43,557 bases of DNA, taken from positions 223,307 to 266,863 of the forward strand of contig NZ_CANMRN010000005.1 of assembly GCF_947500265.1 (NCBI RefSeq). Reading direction: 5' to 3'. Below are positions 43,086 through 43,557 of this stretch, in pieces. The notes under the pieces are model-generated. The model was given only the letters and a program-made list of their open reading frames with translations, did not search any database and was not told where the DNA came from. Made by a program: the position numbers and the translations under genes. The stretch is from an uncultured Psychrobacter sp. (GTDB lineage: Bacteria; Pseudomonadota; Gammaproteobacteria; Pseudomonadales; Moraxellaceae). Position 1 is the first letter of the stretch; each line of letters begins with the position of its first letter.

Positions 43086-43557
43086 CTACCCCAATAGCAC
43101 AAGTGAGATCGCAGGGAACATCACCAAGATAACCAAACGAATCACATCAGAGACAATAAATGGTGCCACCCCGCGGAACATATCACTCAGCTTAATGTGC
43201 GGTGCCATCGCCTTAATCACAAAGATATTCATCCCCATCGGCGGCGTAATCAAACCAAGCTCCACCGTCAATACCGCAATGATGCCAAACCATACCGGAT
43301 CAAACCCTAACGCTAGAATGATGGGATATACCACAGGTATTGTGATTACTAGCATTGCTAACGCGTCCATGAACAGTCCTAATAGGAAGTACATGAACAG
43401 GATACAGATTAGGACAATCATTGGACTGACCGCCAATCCACCGATCCAAGATGCCAAGGTATAAGACAAGCGTGAGACTGAGATAAAATACCCCAATGCC
43501 TCTGCACCCAGTAGCATAAAGAACACCACTGCAGAGAGCGCTAGTGTCTCAATCAAT
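43086..43557 (-). CDS. dctM: TRAP transporter large permease (DctM), C-terminal part
   Basis: This frame runs off the right edge of the window, so the start and most of the protein are missing. The visible 157 codons hold five or six membrane segments and the DctM marks FLGLFMDALAMLVITIPVVYPI, then GFDPVWFGIIAVLTVELGLITPPMGMN and LSDMFRGVAPFIVSDVIRLVIL. The protein is the ion-coupled transporter unit that works with the receptor at 40257-41303. The small permease DctQ is expected further upstream, outside the window, or fused. The gene order permease, ALDH, receptor, decarboxylase is interleaved, implying one transcription unit. Confidence 0.88.
   Translation of the reverse strand, partial: LIETLALSAVVFFMLLGAEALGYFISVSRLSYTLASWIGGLAVSPMIVLICILFMYFLLGLFMDALAMLVITIPVVYPIILALGFDPVWFGIIAVLTVELGLITPPMGMNIFVIKAMAPHIKLSDMFRGVAPFIVSDVIRLVILVMFPAISLVLLG

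Noticed and set aside
1..43557. CRISPR arrays or phage structural genes
   Set aside because: No regularly spaced repeats with unique spacers and no capsid, tail, portal or integrase motifs were seen.

Overview
The window looks like chromosomal DNA of a metabolically versatile, AT-rich gammaproteobacterium. The beta-ketoadipate genes, the codon and base usage and the gene families fit Moraxellaceae, with Psychrobacter as my best guess. This is an inference from family resemblance; no rRNA or other marker gene is present to prove it.

Layout. (1) Positions 1-5700 are the lower catechol branch of the beta-ketoadipate pathway, all on the plus strand: the 3' part of catechol 1,2-dioxygenase, an outer-membrane channel, the two CoA-transferase subunits, a thiolase and the enol-lactonase. 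(2) Positions 5700-9450 are an accessory zone: a carbamate-kinase-like relic, a complete IS5-family element, an eroded IS3-family transposase and a HipB/HipA toxin-antitoxin pair. (3) Positions 9460-30440 are a block of about 21 kb flanked by two near-identical direct repeats (9382-9457 and 30443-30518). Each repeat begins with what looks like the 3' end of a tRNA gene and ends in a terminator. (4) Positions 30520-43557 carry an alpha/beta hydrolase, a Tat-exported GMC oxidoreductase, an aldehyde dehydrogenase, a periplasmic copper amine oxidase, and a mandelate-type set (benzoylformate decarboxylase, aldehyde dehydrogenase, TRAP transporter parts), mostly on the minus strand.

How the genes fit together. 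Regions 1 and 4 form two ends of an aromatic catabolic route. Benzoylformate decarboxylase plus a benzaldehyde-type dehydrogenase would give benzoate, and the amine oxidase plus a dehydrogenase would handle arylalkylamines. Benzoate would reach catechol through enzymes not in this window, and the cat genes would take catechol to succinyl-CoA and acetyl-CoA.

The 21-kb block is the least explained and most interesting part. A GntR regulator with two 20-bp palindromic operators sits between divergent operons. The rightward one encodes an AA_synth-family protein, an alpha/beta hydrolase, a flavin reductase with a degenerate Nudix-like tail, a luciferase-like monooxygenase, an aldehyde dehydrogenase, an NCS1 permease, a C69 dipeptidase-like Ntn hydrolase and a BCCT transporter. 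The leftward one encodes the regulator, a carboxymuconolactone-decarboxylase-family protein and a succinate-semialdehyde-type dehydrogenase. A second leftward operon, next to a LysR regulator, encodes an acetylpolyamine-amidohydrolase-like enzyme, an N-carbamoyl amidohydrolase-like enzyme, an Na+/solute symporter and a ThDP enzyme. The composition recalls the Rut pyrimidine pathway (luciferase-like oxygenase, flavin reductase, alpha/beta hydrolase, permease) but with different partners. I read it as a candidate undescribed route for opening a nitrogen-containing compound and draining it to a semialdehyde and then an acid. The substrate is unknown.
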